From positions 59,194 through 123,193 of the forward strand of contig NZ_JAUNTN010000008.1 in NCBI RefSeq assembly GCF_030538695.1: a DNA stretch of 64,000 bases. Direction: 5' to 3'. The notes below the pieces were generated by a model, which saw only the letters and a program-made list of their open reading frames with translations, did no database searches and was not told where the DNA came from. This DNA is from Paracoccus sp. (in: a-proteobacteria). Lineage in GTDB: Bacteria; Pseudomonadota; Alphaproteobacteria; Rhodobacterales; Rhodobacteraceae. Positions 37,511-46,816 of the stretch are shown here, one piece after another. A program made the translations under genes and the position numbers. Numbering within the stretch: the first letter of the stretch is position 1; every line of letters starts with the position of its first letter.

Positions 37511-40500
37511 TGAAGCGCCTTATCCTTTTGTTCTGGATGGTTCTTTTCCCCGCATTTGCCTATGCGCAAAGCGCCGCCGAAATCTCGCAGCAGACCGAGG
37601 ACGACCGCGGCTTTCTGACCCGGTTTCTGGAAAGCAAACTGTCGGGCGCGGGGCGTCAGGTGGTGATCTCGGGCTTTCGCGGGGCGCTGTCGTCGCGGGC
37701 GACCTTTGACGAAATCGCCATCTCGGATGCCGAAGGGCAATGGCTGGTGTTGAAAAACGGCGCGATCCAGTGGACGCGCAGCGCCCTGCTGACGGGTCGT
37801 ATCGAGATCAACGAACTGTCTGCCGCTGAAATCCTGATCCCGCGCAAACCCGAAACCGGCGAAGAAGGCCGCAAGCTGGAGGTGCAGACCTTCAGCCTGC
37901 CGGAACTGCCGGTGGGTATCCGTATCGACCAGCTTCGCGCGGATCGTGTGGAACTGGGTGAAGCATGGATCGGTCAGCCGGTGGCGCTGTCGGCGCAGGG
38001 CAAAATGCAGCTTGCCGGGGGCGAGGGCAACGCCGATCTGACCATTGAACGGCTGGACGCTGCGCGGGGCAGCTTTGTGCTGGACGCGGCCTATTCCAAC
38101 AGCACAACGGTTCTGAACCTTGATCTGACGCTGGACGAGGGGCAGGGCGGGTTGCTGTCCACCATGCTGGACCTGCCCGGCCACCCATCGGTCGAGGCGC
38201 ATATCAAGGGCGGCGGGCCGCTGTCGGACTGGGCATCAGACATCAGCCTTGGCACCAATGGCCAGCCGCGTGTCACCGGCATGGCCTCGATCAAGGCCGA
38301 AGCCAATGCTGCTGGCGAACCGGGGCGCAGCTTCCGCCTGCAAATCGGCGGTGATATGGCGGCGCTGGTGCGTGAAGCCCAGCGGGATTTCTTTGGTTCA
38401 CAAGCAGAACTGCGGGCCGAGGGCTGGCGCGGCGATGATGGCGCGATCTCGGTTCCGGTTTTGCAGGTCAGGACCGAGGCAATGCAGGTCGCGGGCCGGG
38501 CCGAGGTGAATGCCTCGGGCGCACCGACGCTGGCGGCCTTGCAGATTGACCTTGGCCGCGATGCGGGGGCGGATAACCTGCCGGTGCGGCTGCCTTTTGC
38601 GCCTGCCGGGGCGATGGTGGAATCGGGGCAACTGCGGCTGTCCTATGACGTGGCGCAAAGCGATGGCTGGACCCTGAACGGGCAGCTTGGTCAGATTCTG
38701 ACCGAAGGCGGCAGCCGGATCGAATCCCTGCTGCTGAGCGGCGGCGGTCAGGTTCGCATGAACGGCACCGAGATCGAAGGGCTGGGTGGCCCCGTGGGCT
38801 TTCAGGCGCTTGGCATTGCGCTGGCGGATGCCGGGCAGGCGCAGGCGGTCGGCCCGTTCCTGTCGGGCAGCTTCGATCTGGACTGGACCAGCGGCAACGC
38901 GGTCGAACTGACCGATTTGCAGGTCGAGGGTGAGGATTACGGGGTTGATGGCGAAATCCGCGCCGATGGTCTGAACAGCGGTATGACCGTGACCGCCGAT
39001 CTGGATGCGCATTATACCGACCTTGCCCGCCTGTCCGAATTGGCGGGCCGTAAGATGAGCGGGCGGGCCGATGCCAATTTGCGCGGCTTCTCGACCCTGC
39101 TCAGCGGCGCGTTCGACGGCACGCTGACCGTAACCGGCACCGATATTTCCGTAGATCAGAAATATCTGGACCGGCTGCTGCGCGGTCAGTCCAACATTAT
39201 CATTGACGCGGGCCGCCACGAGGACGGGACCGAGCTGCGTGAACTGTCGATCCGGGCGCAGCGGTTGAACGGTCGCGCCTATGGCACCTTGCGACAGGAC
39301 TCCAGTAATTTGCAGGCCGTGTTCAGCGTTCCCAGCCTGTCTGATCTGGACCCGGATATGTCGGGCAACCTGCGGGCCGAAGCCGCGCTGACCGGGCCTT
39401 CGGGCCTGCGCCGTGTGACCCTGAGCGCCGAGGCCAACGACTTACGCACCGGCCAGCCCGATCTGGACGGCGCCCTGAACGGGCGCACCATGCTGACCGG
39501 GATCGTGCAGGAAACCGAGGGGGTCTATAAGCTGGAAACCCTGCGGCTGGCGAATGACCAACTGGTGCTGAACGGCACCGGGGATTTCACCGAAGGCGCA
39601 ATGGATGCGCAGCTTGACTTTGATCTGGCCGACCTGGGGCGTATCCGCGCTGCTGCCGGGGGCAGCCTGAAGGGGCAGGCGCAATTACGCGATCAGGGCG
39701 GTAGCCGCCACCTGACCGCCAGTGCTGAGGGGCTGAACCTGCGGCTTGGTGGCGTGCCGGACGGGGCGCTGTCCGGGCCGTCGCGGCTGGCGCTGGATGT
39801 AGAGCAGGCCGCGAATGGCCGCCTGACGGTGAACCGCTTTGACCTGAGCAGCGACCAGACCAATGCCACCGCGCAGGGGGTGCTGGCGCGGGATGGCGGC
39901 TCGAACCTGACGGCATCGCTGCGGATGAACACGCTGGCCTCGATCGGACTGGGCTGGCAAGGCTCGGTGCAGGCTGACGGGCAGGTGACGGATAATGGCG
40001 AGGGCGCGCAGGTCGTGTCGGTCAGCGGTGTTGCGCGGGATCTGTCCATGGGGCAGGGACAGGTGGATGCGGCGCTTGCGGGTGCGACCAATTTTGCTCT
40101 GCTGGGTGTGTTCCGCGACGGGGTATTGCAGATCGAGGAAGCCACCGTCGAAAACCCGCGTCTGAACGCGCAGGCCGAAGGCCGTGTCGGGGCGGGCGCA
40201 ACCGATGTTACCGCACGGCTGCGGGCGGCCAATCTGGCGTTTCTGGGCCACGGGCTTGGCGGTTCGGTCGAGGCCAGCGGGCGGCTGCGCGATGACGGCA
40301 ACAGCCGCCGGATCGAGGCACAGGGCAATGCCAGCGGGCTGCGGGTCGGCAATGCGCAGGCCGACGCGATCCTTGCCGGGACCACGCGCTTTGACCTTGC
40401 CGCGCAGCAGGTGGGGGATCGGTTCTCGGTCAGCCGGTTGATGGCGCAGAACAATCAGTTCCAGATCAATGCTTCGGGCGATCCGATGGCGGATATTCAA

Positions 40501-41994
40501 CTGGATGCGCGACTGTCCGACCTTGGGCTGGTGGTGACGGGCTTTCCCGGCCCGGCGCAAGTCACCGGGACTGTCCGGCAAGAGGCGCGCAATTTTGTTC
40601 TGGACCTTACGGGGCAGGGGCCGGGCGGCACACGGGTGCAGGCCAGCGGGACAATGGCGCGGGATGGGTCTGACAGCGACCTGCGGATCAGCGGCACTGG
40701 CGATGCGGCGGCGGCCAACCCGATGCTGCGGGTGCGCTCGGTCGAGGGGCCGGTGGATTTCGACCTGCGGATGCAGGGGCGGCCGGGGCTGGAGGCCCTG
40801 ACGGGGCAGGTGCGCCTGCCCAATGCGCGGATCGCGGACCCCGCTGCGGGGGTGCGGATCGAGAATATCGCCCTGACCGCTGATCTGGACCGGGGCCGGA
40901 TCGTGCTGGACGGGACCGGCAATTTCGCTGCCGGGGGGCGGGTTTCGGTCTCGGGGCCGGTCGATTTGCGTGGCGACCGCGAGATGGATCTGGTGGTGAC
41001 GCTGGATAATGTCCATCTGCGCGACCCTGAACTCTATGAAACCATCGCCAACGGGCAGGTGCGGATCACCGGACCAGAGGCGCGGGGTGCGCTGATTTCC
41101 GGGCGGGTGCATCTGGAAGATACGGAAGTCCGTATTCCGAACAGCAGTTTCGGGGCCAAGAAAATCCCCGAGATACGCCATATCGCTGATTCCGCTGCGG
41201 TCGAGGCAACCCGCGCCAAGGCCGGGCTGACGCCCTGGCCCAGCCCGGCCTCGCGGCAGGCCGGGATGAGCGGTCCGGCGGCGACGCCTTCGGATCGCCC
41301 GATGCGGCTGGATCTGCTGATTGACGCGCCGAACCGGGTGTTTGTGCGCGGGCGCGGCGTCGATGCCGAGCTTGGCGGCCAGTTGCGCCTGTCCGGCAAT
41401 GTTCGTGCGGTTATCCCGATTGGCCATCTGGAGCTGATCCGGGGCCGTGTCGATTTGCTGGGCAAGCGGTTCGATCTGACCGAAGGGCTGATCGAATTGC
41501 AGGGCAGCATGATCCCGGTTCTGCGTCTGGTGGCGCAGACCGAACAGAACGGTATCCTGACCGAGATCATCATTGATGGCGAGGCGATGGACCCTGACAT
41601 TACCTTCCAGTCCAGCCCCGACATGCCGCAGGAAGAAGTCCTGTCGCATCTGTTGTTCGGGCGGGGTCTGGATAATATCAGCGCGCTTCAGGCCGCGCAG
41701 CTTGCCAATGCGGTGGCGGTTCTGGCCGGGCAGGGCGGCATCGGCGTGGTCGGGGCGCTGCGTGAGCAGACGGGGCTGGACGATCTGGACCTGACCACGG
41801 ATGAGGACGGCAGTGTTGGTGTCCGGGCGGGGAAATACCTGTCGGATAATGTTTATACCGATGTGCAACTGGACGATACCGGACGCACCAAGCTGAACCT
41901 GAACCTCGACATATCCGATTCGCTGACGGTGCGCGGATCTGTGTCCAGCGATGGCGGCAGCAGCATCGGCCTGTTCTATGAGCGGGACTACTGA
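37510..41994 (+). CDS. tamB: Translocation/assembly module protein TamB
   Basis: 1494 residues, typical of the large AsmA-like TamB proteins. The N-terminus MKRLILLFWMVLFPAFAYAQ is a signal/anchor segment. The body is a long run of beta-rich repeats, and the C-terminal DUF490/TamB domain (about 1150-1494) ends in GSSIGLFYERDY. It forms a periplasm-spanning lipid or protein conduit with TamA. The start overlaps the tamA stop by one base. A hairpin covers the stop codon. Confidence 0.93.
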   Translation: MKRLILLFWMVLFPAFAYAQSAAEISQQTEDDRGFLTRFLESKLSGAGRQVVISGFRGALSSRATFDEIAISDAEGQWLVLKNGAIQWTRSALLTGRIEINELSAAEILIPRKPETGEEGRKLEVQTFSLPELPVGIRIDQLRADRVELGEAWIGQPVALSAQGKMQLAGGEGNADLTIERLDAARGSFVLDAAYSNSTTVLNLDLTLDEGQGGLLSTMLDLPGHPSVEAHIKGGGPLSDWASDISLGTNGQPRVTGMASIKAEANAAGEPGRSFRLQIGGDMAALVREAQRDFFGSQAELRAEGWRGDDGAISVPVLQVRTEAMQVAGRAEVNASGAPTLAALQIDLGRDAGADNLPVRLPFAPAGAMVESGQLRLSYDVAQSDGWTLNGQLGQILTEGGSRIESLLLSGGGQVRMNGTEIEGLGGPVGFQALGIALADAGQAQAVGPFLSGSFDLDWTSGNAVELTDLQVEGEDYGVDGEIRADGLNSGMTVTADLDAHYTDLARLSELAGRKMSGRADANLRGFSTLLSGAFDGTLTVTGTDISVDQKYLDRLLRGQSNIIIDAGRHEDGTELRELSIRAQRLNGRAYGTLRQDSSNLQAVFSVPSLSDLDPDMSGNLRAEAALTGPSGLRRVTLSAEANDLRTGQPDLDGALNGRTMLTGIVQETEGVYKLETLRLANDQLVLNGTGDFTEGAMDAQLDFDLADLGRIRAAAGGSLKGQAQLRDQGGSRHLTASAEGLNLRLGGVPDGALSGPSRLALDVEQAANGRLTVNRFDLSSDQTNATAQGVLARDGGSNLTASLRMNTLASIGLGWQGSVQADGQVTDNGEGAQVVSVSGVARDLSMGQGQVDAALAGATNFALLGVFRDGVLQIEEATVENPRLNAQAEGRVGAGATDVTARLRAANLAFLGHGLGGSVEASGRLRDDGNSRRIEAQGNASGLRVGNAQADAILAGTTRFDLAAQQVGDRFSVSRLMAQNNQFQINASGDPMADIQLDARLSDLGLVVTGFPGPAQVTGTVRQEARNFVLDLTGQGPGGTRVQASGTMARDGSDSDLRISGTGDAAAANPMLRVRSVEGPVDFDLRMQGRPGLEALTGQVRLPNARIADPAAGVRIENIALTADLDRGRIVLDGTGNFAAGGRVSVSGPVDLRGDREMDLVVTLDNVHLRDPELYETIANGQVRITGPEARGALISGRVHLEDTEVRIPNSSFGAKKIPEIRHIADSAAVEATRAKAGLTPWPSPASRQAGMSGPAATPSDRPMRLDLLIDAPNRVFVRGRGVDAELGGQLRLSGNVRAVIPIGHLELIRGRVDLLGKRFDLTEGLIELQGSMIPVLRLVAQTEQNGILTEIIIDGEAMDPDITFQSSPDMPQEEVLSHLLFGRGLDNISALQAAQLANAVAVLAGQGGIGVVGALREQTGLDDLDLTTDEDGSVGVRAGKYLSDNVYTDVQLDDTGRTKLNLNLDISDSLTVRGSVSSDGGSSIGLFYERDY

Positions 41995-42038
41995 ACCATG
42001 CCGCGCGGTCCATGGTTCAGCCCGGCACGATGCCGGGC
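41991..42038. terminator. Two adjacent hairpins between convergent tamB and PAS gene
   Basis: CTGAACCATG at 41991-42000 pairs with CATGGTTCAG at 42011-42020 and includes the tamB stop. GCCCGGCA at 42020-42027 pairs with TGCCGGGC at 42031-42038 over CGA. T-runs are weak on both strands, so efficient termination is uncertain. Confidence 0.5.
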
Positions 42039-42048
42039 GTTGGGGTCG

Positions 42049-43659
42049 TTACTCTGCGGCGGCGTGCAGGACGGGATGTTCTGTCGGCTGGTTCGCGGCT
42101 TGAGGGGCTTTGTCGGCCCGTTCCTGTGGTAACAGCCCGTGCGACGCAGGGCCAAAGCCCGTCAGGGGGGGGGTCATTTGGCCGGGCTGGCTCTGGCCAA
42201 AGCTGACCATCCGCCGTCCGCGACCCGCTGGGGCCACGCGCCAGTTCAGGACCGGCCCTTCCCGCAGTTGCAATCGCCCGTTGACCTGTGGTGCTGCAGC
42301 CTCGGTGGTCAGTGCATCTGACAGCGCCCGTGCCTCTGACGGGTCGGCGCTGCTGGCCTGCCAGCGGCCAAGTGCAAAACGGATGCTTTCGGGTTCCTTG
42401 GACCACAATTCCCGATAGGCGCGGTTGCTCATCACCATGGAGCCGTCCAGCGAGAACAGCGCCAGCGCATCATCGAGCGAGTCCAGAAGTTGCGTGCCAT
42501 GTGAAAGCTCGGACCGGAACCGGCGGGTCATCATGGTTTCCGAGCTGATGTCCTCGAACAGAAAGGCGATGGCACCGTCGGGGTGTGGGCGGCCGGTGAC
42601 ACGATAGGTCTGGCCACCCGGCAAGGACCAGGTTTCGACATAATGTCCCGCAGCCGCGCCGGTTTCCAGATTGGCAATCTGGCGCTGCCAGGTACGGTAA
42701 TCCTTGGGTTCGGGGATCATCCGCGCCTCACGCAGACGGTCCAGCACCGCATAGAGGGTCGGACGCGAGATCATAAAGCCGGTTGGCAGCCCAAAAAGGT
42801 CGATCAGCGCCGGGTTGAACAGTTGCATCCGCCGGTCACGGTCGAAAATCGCCAGACCGATGGGCAGATCGGCAAAGGTCTTGGTGAGGGTCTGCACAAA
42901 TTCGCGCAGGCTGCGCTCGGCCCGGACGGTTTCATCGGCGGGCAGAGCGCAAAACAGCGTGCCGCCCTGTTGGGTGCTGGCGTTGCAGTCGAACCAGTTC
43001 TGGCCCTTGGCGCCCTCCAGCATCAGGCGAGAGGTCTGACCGTCCTGCATTTGTGCCGGATTGACCTGGAACAGCCGGGGCAGCGGCCAGAGCGTTGGCT
43101 GCCCGGTCTGTTGTTCGGCCAGCGCGATATAGGCTGCATTGGCCCATGTAATCGCCCCCTGCGCATCCTGCTGCCACGCCAGTATCGGTGCGGTATCGAC
43201 CGCGCGGCGCAGCAGTTCGACCTCTTGCAGCAGCGCGGTTTGTGCCAGTGGGTCAACGATCTGGCCAACCCCTTCGCGCCCCGGTGCGGTGATGGTCAGG
43301 CGCAGGTGATCGTCGCCCATATCCTCGACCAGCAAATGCACCGGACTGTTGCCATCGCTGGTCAGTGCCAGCCGATGCCCCGATTCGGGGCGCGGAAAGC
43401 CGTGATCCAGATACGGGAACTGCATGGCCAGCCAAGCTGTCAGCCGCGCCCTTTCCGAAGTGCCGGGCAATTCTGCCAGCAGCGCATGGGCGGGCGCGGT
43501 GGCATCGACCAGCTTGTTGTTTTGAAATAGAAATACCATCGGCTGAAGGGCACCGGTCAGCCCGGCAGACGCTGGCCCGGCCTTGCGTCCGTCCAATGCG
43601 CGAAACAGCCCCAGCGCGATCACAACCGAGATCGTCCCTGCGATGACCACCGTTAGCAT
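42049..43659 (-). CDS. Membrane-anchored PAS-domain protein
   Basis: 536 residues. One N-terminal membrane segment (TVVIAGTISVVIALGLF) is followed by at least two PAS/PAS-7-like regions: TAPILAWQQDAQGAITWANAA near 180 and DLPIGLAIFDRDRRMQLFNP near 280, with a further one around LDSLDDALALFSLDGS near 395. No histidine kinase, GGDEF or HTH domain is visible, so it may be a sensor module that signals through partners. It lies just downstream of regB in the same orientation. The start is uncertain (ATG 43659, GTG 43668); no strong ribosome-binding site is present. A CtrA-type site lies upstream. Confidence 0.8.
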   Translation of the reverse strand: MLTVVIAGTISVVIALGLFRALDGRKAGPASAGLTGALQPMVFLFQNNKLVDATAPAHALLAELPGTSERARLTAWLAMQFPYLDHGFPRPESGHRLALTSDGNSPVHLLVEDMGDDHLRLTITAPGREGVGQIVDPLAQTALLQEVELLRRAVDTAPILAWQQDAQGAITWANAAYIALAEQQTGQPTLWPLPRLFQVNPAQMQDGQTSRLMLEGAKGQNWFDCNASTQQGGTLFCALPADETVRAERSLREFVQTLTKTFADLPIGLAIFDRDRRMQLFNPALIDLFGLPTGFMISRPTLYAVLDRLREARMIPEPKDYRTWQRQIANLETGAAAGHYVETWSLPGGQTYRVTGRPHPDGAIAFLFEDISSETMMTRRFRSELSHGTQLLDSLDDALALFSLDGSMVMSNRAYRELWSKEPESIRFALGRWQASSADPSEARALSDALTTEAAAPQVNGRLQLREGPVLNWRVAPAGRGRRMVSFGQSQPGQMTPPLTGFGPASHGLLPQERADKAPQAANQPTEHPVLHAAAE

Positions 43660-43719
43660 CGTTGCCACGCCACTTTCCCCCAAAAGGATGTTATCAGAAC
43701 TCCATTACAACCTATGGGG

Positions 43720-43734
43720 TTAAAATATGGTTAA
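43720..43734. promoter_or_regulatory. CtrA-type binding site TTAA-N7-TTAA
   Basis: On the minus strand the sequence is TTAACCATATTTTAA: two TTAA half-sites 7 bp apart, the first inside the TTAACCAT form favoured in alphaproteobacteria. It lies about 60 bp upstream of the PAS gene and 11 bp past the regB stop. Confidence 0.6.
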
Positions 43735-43744
43735 CAAGTCTGCG

Positions 43745-45085
43745 CTATTTTGTGATTTTCGGATTTTCCCCAAGCGCCGCCCGCCCGGTTTCCTCCAGTG
43801 CGTTGCGCGGCCATGTGACCCGGATCACCGCGCCCGGCCCGCCATTGCCAAAGCTGATCTGCCCGCCAGATCGTTCCAGCAGGGTTTTGGCGATGAACAG
43901 GCCAAGGCCCATGCCTTCATAATCGCCGGTTTCGCGTGCTGTGGGTCGGGTGGTCAGGAAAGGGTCGCCCACACGGGCCAGCATTTGGGGGCTGAACCCC
44001 GGACCGTCATCGGAAATGGTGATCGAGATGGTCTCAGCGGACCAGCCCGCCGTGACCTGAACCCGGACGCGGGCGAAATCCACGCCGTTCTGGATCAGGT
44101 TGCGCAGGGCATGAATGATGCCCGGATCGCGGCGGATTTCGGGGACCGGGCCGGTGGTTCCGGCAAGCTGGATCTGCACCTCGATGCCACGGCTGGCGTG
44201 GGGGGCGGCGGCCTCCTCCAGCACGACTTCCAGCGGGGCCGAGCGCAGCAGCAGGTCATCCTTGCCCGCCTGCCCCATTGAGCGCAGAATGTCGCGGCAA
44301 CGATCGACCGAAGCGCCAAGCTGCGCCAGATCGTCGGTCAGGTCGGTGCGGTCGGGCAGGGCTTCGGTCAGCTCATCCGCCAGTTCCGAGCTGATAAGTT
44401 TCATCGTGGCCAGCGGTGTTCCCATCTCATGTGCGGCGGCGGCGACGACGCCGCCAAGATGTTGCAGCTTTTGTTCCCGTGCCAGCGCCATGCGGGTGGC
44501 GAACAGCGCATCGGCGGTGGCTGTGAACTCGGACGCGACGCGGTGGGCGTAGGTGGCAAAAAAGACCACCCCAATGACGATGGCGACCCAATGCGCCAGC
44601 GCCAGCAGCCAGGGCATTTCCAGCTCGGTGCCGCGAATGTCATAGAGTGGCCGCCCGAACCACGCCGCAAGCGAGATCATAACCACCGTCGCCGCGCCAA
44701 GCGCCACGGTTTCGCGTTGGGGCAGGACGGTGGCGGCGACGGTTACGGGGGCCAGAACCAGCAGCGCAAACGGGTTCGACAGCCCGCCCGTCAGCGACAA
44801 CAGTGCCGCGAGCTGGACCAGATCGAACAGCATTTGCAGCGCGGCCTCGCGGCTGGAAATGCGCGGCAACGGGCGGGTGCTGAGCCAGATATTCAGCAGC
44901 GCCGCCACCCCGATCAGCACCAACATTGCCAGCAAAGGCACTTGCACCCCGACCATCCATGCAGCCAGCATGGCGGCGATTTGCCCTGCAATCGCCACCC
45001 ATCGCACATGCACCAGCGTGCGCAGGCGGATCGGCTCGGGGCGGGTCATAACCTCGTTCGGGTCGGCAAGCATATTCAGCGGCAT
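43745..45085 (-). CDS. regB: Redox sensor histidine kinase RegB/PrrB
   Basis: 446 residues. Six membrane helices fill the N-terminal half and include the conserved quinone-site heptad GGLSNPF. The H-box AAAAHEMGTPLATMKL carries the phospho-acceptor His, and the redox-active Cys equivalent is kept in SVDRCRDILRSMG. The ATPase part has NLIQNGVDFA, ISDDGPGFS and YEGMGLGLFIAKTL. RegB phosphorylates RegA in response to respiratory redox state. The start at 45085 is chosen for AGGTG at normal spacing. It is divergent from senC. Confidence 0.95.
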   Translation of the reverse strand: MPLNMLADPNEVMTRPEPIRLRTLVHVRWVAIAGQIAAMLAAWMVGVQVPLLAMLVLIGVAALLNIWLSTRPLPRISSREAALQMLFDLVQLAALLSLTGGLSNPFALLVLAPVTVAATVLPQRETVALGAATVVMISLAAWFGRPLYDIRGTELEMPWLLALAHWVAIVIGVVFFATYAHRVASEFTATADALFATRMALAREQKLQHLGGVVAAAAHEMGTPLATMKLISSELADELTEALPDRTDLTDDLAQLGASVDRCRDILRSMGQAGKDDLLLRSAPLEVVLEEAAAPHASRGIEVQIQLAGTTGPVPEIRRDPGIIHALRNLIQNGVDFARVRVQVTAGWSAETISITISDDGPGFSPQMLARVGDPFLTTRPTARETGDYEGMGLGLFIAKTLLERSGGQISFGNGGPGAVIRVTWPRNALEETGRAALGENPKITK

Positions 45086-45169
45086 TTCGGCACCTGCGAC
45101 ATTGCTGTGGATTGATAATCGGCAGCGTATAGGCAATCAATGCGACAGCATGGCATGAAAGGAAATGCA
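45086..45169. promoter_or_regulatory. regB/senC divergent promoter region
   Basis: Only 84 bp separate the two starts. TGCGACA occurs twice as a direct repeat (45095-45101 and 45141-45147), resembling half-sites of RegA/PrrA boxes. ATTGAT (45111-45116) and ATCAAT (45136-45141) form a spaced inverted repeat. Autoregulation by RegA is plausible. Confidence 0.4.
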
Positions 45170-45796
45170 ATGGCCGACAGAAAGATCATCGCGCTTGCAA
45201 CACTGGCGGCATTGCTGCTTTTGGTGACGGGCTGGCTTTGGCTTGGGCGCGGCACGGCAGATGCACGCTATGCGCAATGCCAGCAAAGTCAGGTGCCGGG
45301 CGGATTTGCCGCGCTGGGTGGGGCATTTACCTTAACGGATGAGAATGGCCAGCGCGTTACCGATAAGCAGGTCTTTGACAAACCGTCGCTTTTGTATTTC
45401 GGCTATACATTCTGCCCGGATGTTTGCCCGATGGACAGCGCCCGCAATGCTGCTGCCGTCGATATTCTGGCCGAGGCGGGGCAGGACGTGAAACCTGTTA
45501 TGATTACCGTGGATCCCCGGCGCGATACGCCCGAGGTGCTGCGCGATTTCACCGATCTTCTGCACCCTGAAATGGTCGGCCTGACCGGGACCGAACAAGA
45601 GATCGCGGATGCGAACCGGCTGTGGCGAAATTATTATCGTGCGCAGAATACAGAAGACCCGGATTATTATTTGGTCGATCACATGACGAACACCTGGCTG
45701 ATCCTGCCCAATGCCGGCACGGTCGAAATGTTCACCCGCGATGTCACGCCCGAGGCCATGGCCGAGCGGGTCGGCTGCTTCCTGAACGTCAGTTGA
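45170..45796 (+). CDS. senC: SCO/SenC/PrrC family copper chaperone
   Basis: 208 residues. An N-terminal membrane anchor (IIALATLAALLLLVTGWLWLG) precedes a thioredoxin-fold domain with the copper site GYTFCPDVCPMD and a distal His in YLVDHMTNTW. It serves cytochrome c oxidase copper assembly and influences RegB signalling. The start at 45170 has AAAGGAAA upstream. It lies in the conserved regB-senC-regA-hvrA order, divergent from regB and 67 bp before regA. Confidence 0.94.
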   Translation: MADRKIIALATLAALLLLVTGWLWLGRGTADARYAQCQQSQVPGGFAALGGAFTLTDENGQRVTDKQVFDKPSLLYFGYTFCPDVCPMDSARNAAAVDILAEAGQDVKPVMITVDPRRDTPEVLRDFTDLLHPEMVGLTGTEQEIADANRLWRNYYRAQNTEDPDYYLVDHMTNTWLILPNAGTVEMFTRDVTPEAMAERVGCFLNVS

Positions 45797-45863
45797 ACCG
45801 GGATTTGCACATTCCTGAGACAAAGGCTAAAAGAAGTGCATTTCCCAACGTCCCGAGGCCCCT

Positions 45864-46418
45864 ATGCCTGACGACCGCCTGAACGATCTGCCCGCTGACC
45901 GCTCGCTTTTGCTGGTTGATGATGATGAGGTTTTCGTGACCCGCCTTGCGCGGGCGATGGAAAAGCGTGGTTTCCAGACCAGCGTTGCCCTGTCGGTTGC
46001 GGATGCGCGCAAGCTGGTGCGTGACGCAGCCCCGGCCTTTGCGGTGGTCGATCTGCGGCTGGAGGATGGCAGCGGGCTGGATGTGGTCGAGCTTTTGCGC
46101 GAGACGCGGGAAGATGCGCGGGTGATCGTGCTGACCGGCTATGGTGCGATTGCCACCGCCGTGGCCGCGGTGAAAATGGGTGCAACCGATTATCTGTCGA
46201 AACCCGCTGATGCGAATGATATTGCCGCTGCATTGCTGACGCAGGGCGAGGCTTTGCCGCCGCCGCCGGAAAACCCGATGTCGGCGGACCGGGTGCGCTG
46301 GGAACATATCCAGCGGGTTTATGAGCAATGCGACCGCAATGTCAGCGAAACGGCACGGCGTCTGCATATGCACCGCCGCACGCTCCAGCGGATTTTGGCC
46401 AAGCGCAGCCCGAAATAA
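45864..46418 (+). CDS. regA: Global redox response regulator RegA/PrrA
   Basis: 184 residues, the standard length for RegA/ActR/PrrA. The receiver domain has SLLLVDDDEVFVTRLARAM, the phospho-acceptor Asp in AVVDLRLEDGSGLDV, and VLTGYGAIATAV and YLSKPAD. A Pro-rich hinge (PPPPENP) links it to the Fis-type helix-turn-helix NVSETARRLHMHRRTLQRIL. With RegB it regulates respiration, photosynthesis, nitrogen and carbon genes by redox state. Confidence 0.97.
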   Translation: MPDDRLNDLPADRSLLLVDDDEVFVTRLARAMEKRGFQTSVALSVADARKLVRDAAPAFAVVDLRLEDGSGLDVVELLRETREDARVIVLTGYGAIATAVAAVKMGATDYLSKPADANDIAAALLTQGEALPPPPENPMSADRVRWEHIQRVYEQCDRNVSETARRLHMHRRTLQRILAKRSPK

Positions 46419-46448
46419 TCAATTACCCTGCTTTGGATTTTTCTTTTA

Positions 46449-46476
46449 TTGTCATTTGAATTGTTTTTCGGATAAT
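46449..46476 (+). promoter_or_regulatory. Likely promoter of hvrA
   Basis: TTGTCA at 46449-46454 and GATAAT at 46471-46476 are spaced by 16 bp, each one mismatch from consensus. They lie 35 bp upstream of the hvrA ATG, in a 92-bp AT-rich gap, so hvrA can be expressed apart from regA. Confidence 0.6.
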
Positions 46477-46510
46477 GGCAGGCACATTTCCGTAGGACAG
46501 GAAAACGACA

Positions 46511-46816
46511 ATGAACCTCGACAACCTTTCGCTGAGCGAACTGCGTGAACTGCGCAACCGCGTTGAGCGTGCGATTACCTCGTTTGAACAGCGTAAAAAG
46601 CGCGAAGCCTTGGCTGCCGCCGAGGAAGCGGCCCGTGCGCTGGGCTTTAACCTTGCCGAATTGACCGGCGGTAAAATCTCGCGCCGCAGCAGCGCGGCGC
46701 CGAAATATGCCAATCCGGCGGATACGACCCAAACCTGGAGCGGCCGTGGCCGTCAGCCGGTCTGGGTCAAGGAGTATCTGGCTGCAGGTAAAACGCTGGA
46801 AGATCTGGCGATCTGA
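46511..46816 (+). CDS. hvrA: H-NS family DNA-binding protein HvrA
   Basis: 101 residues. An N-terminal coiled coil (SLSELRELRNRVERAITSF) for dimerisation is followed by the H-NS C-terminal domain with YANPADTTQTWSGRGRQP and VWVKEYLAAGKTLEDL. In Rhodobacter this gene follows regA and tunes photosynthesis and nitrogen-fixation genes. Its TGA abuts the stop of the convergent HD gene with no base between. Confidence 0.93.
   Translation: MNLDNLSLSELRELRNRVERAITSFEQRKKREALAAAEEAARALGFNLAELTGGKISRRSSAAPKYANPADTTQTWSGRGRQPVWVKEYLAAGKTLEDLAI

Noticed and set aside
39685-41868. Minus-strand open frame of more than 700 codons opposite tamB
   Set aside because: It has no start signal or family; it is an antisense artefact of GC-rich coding.
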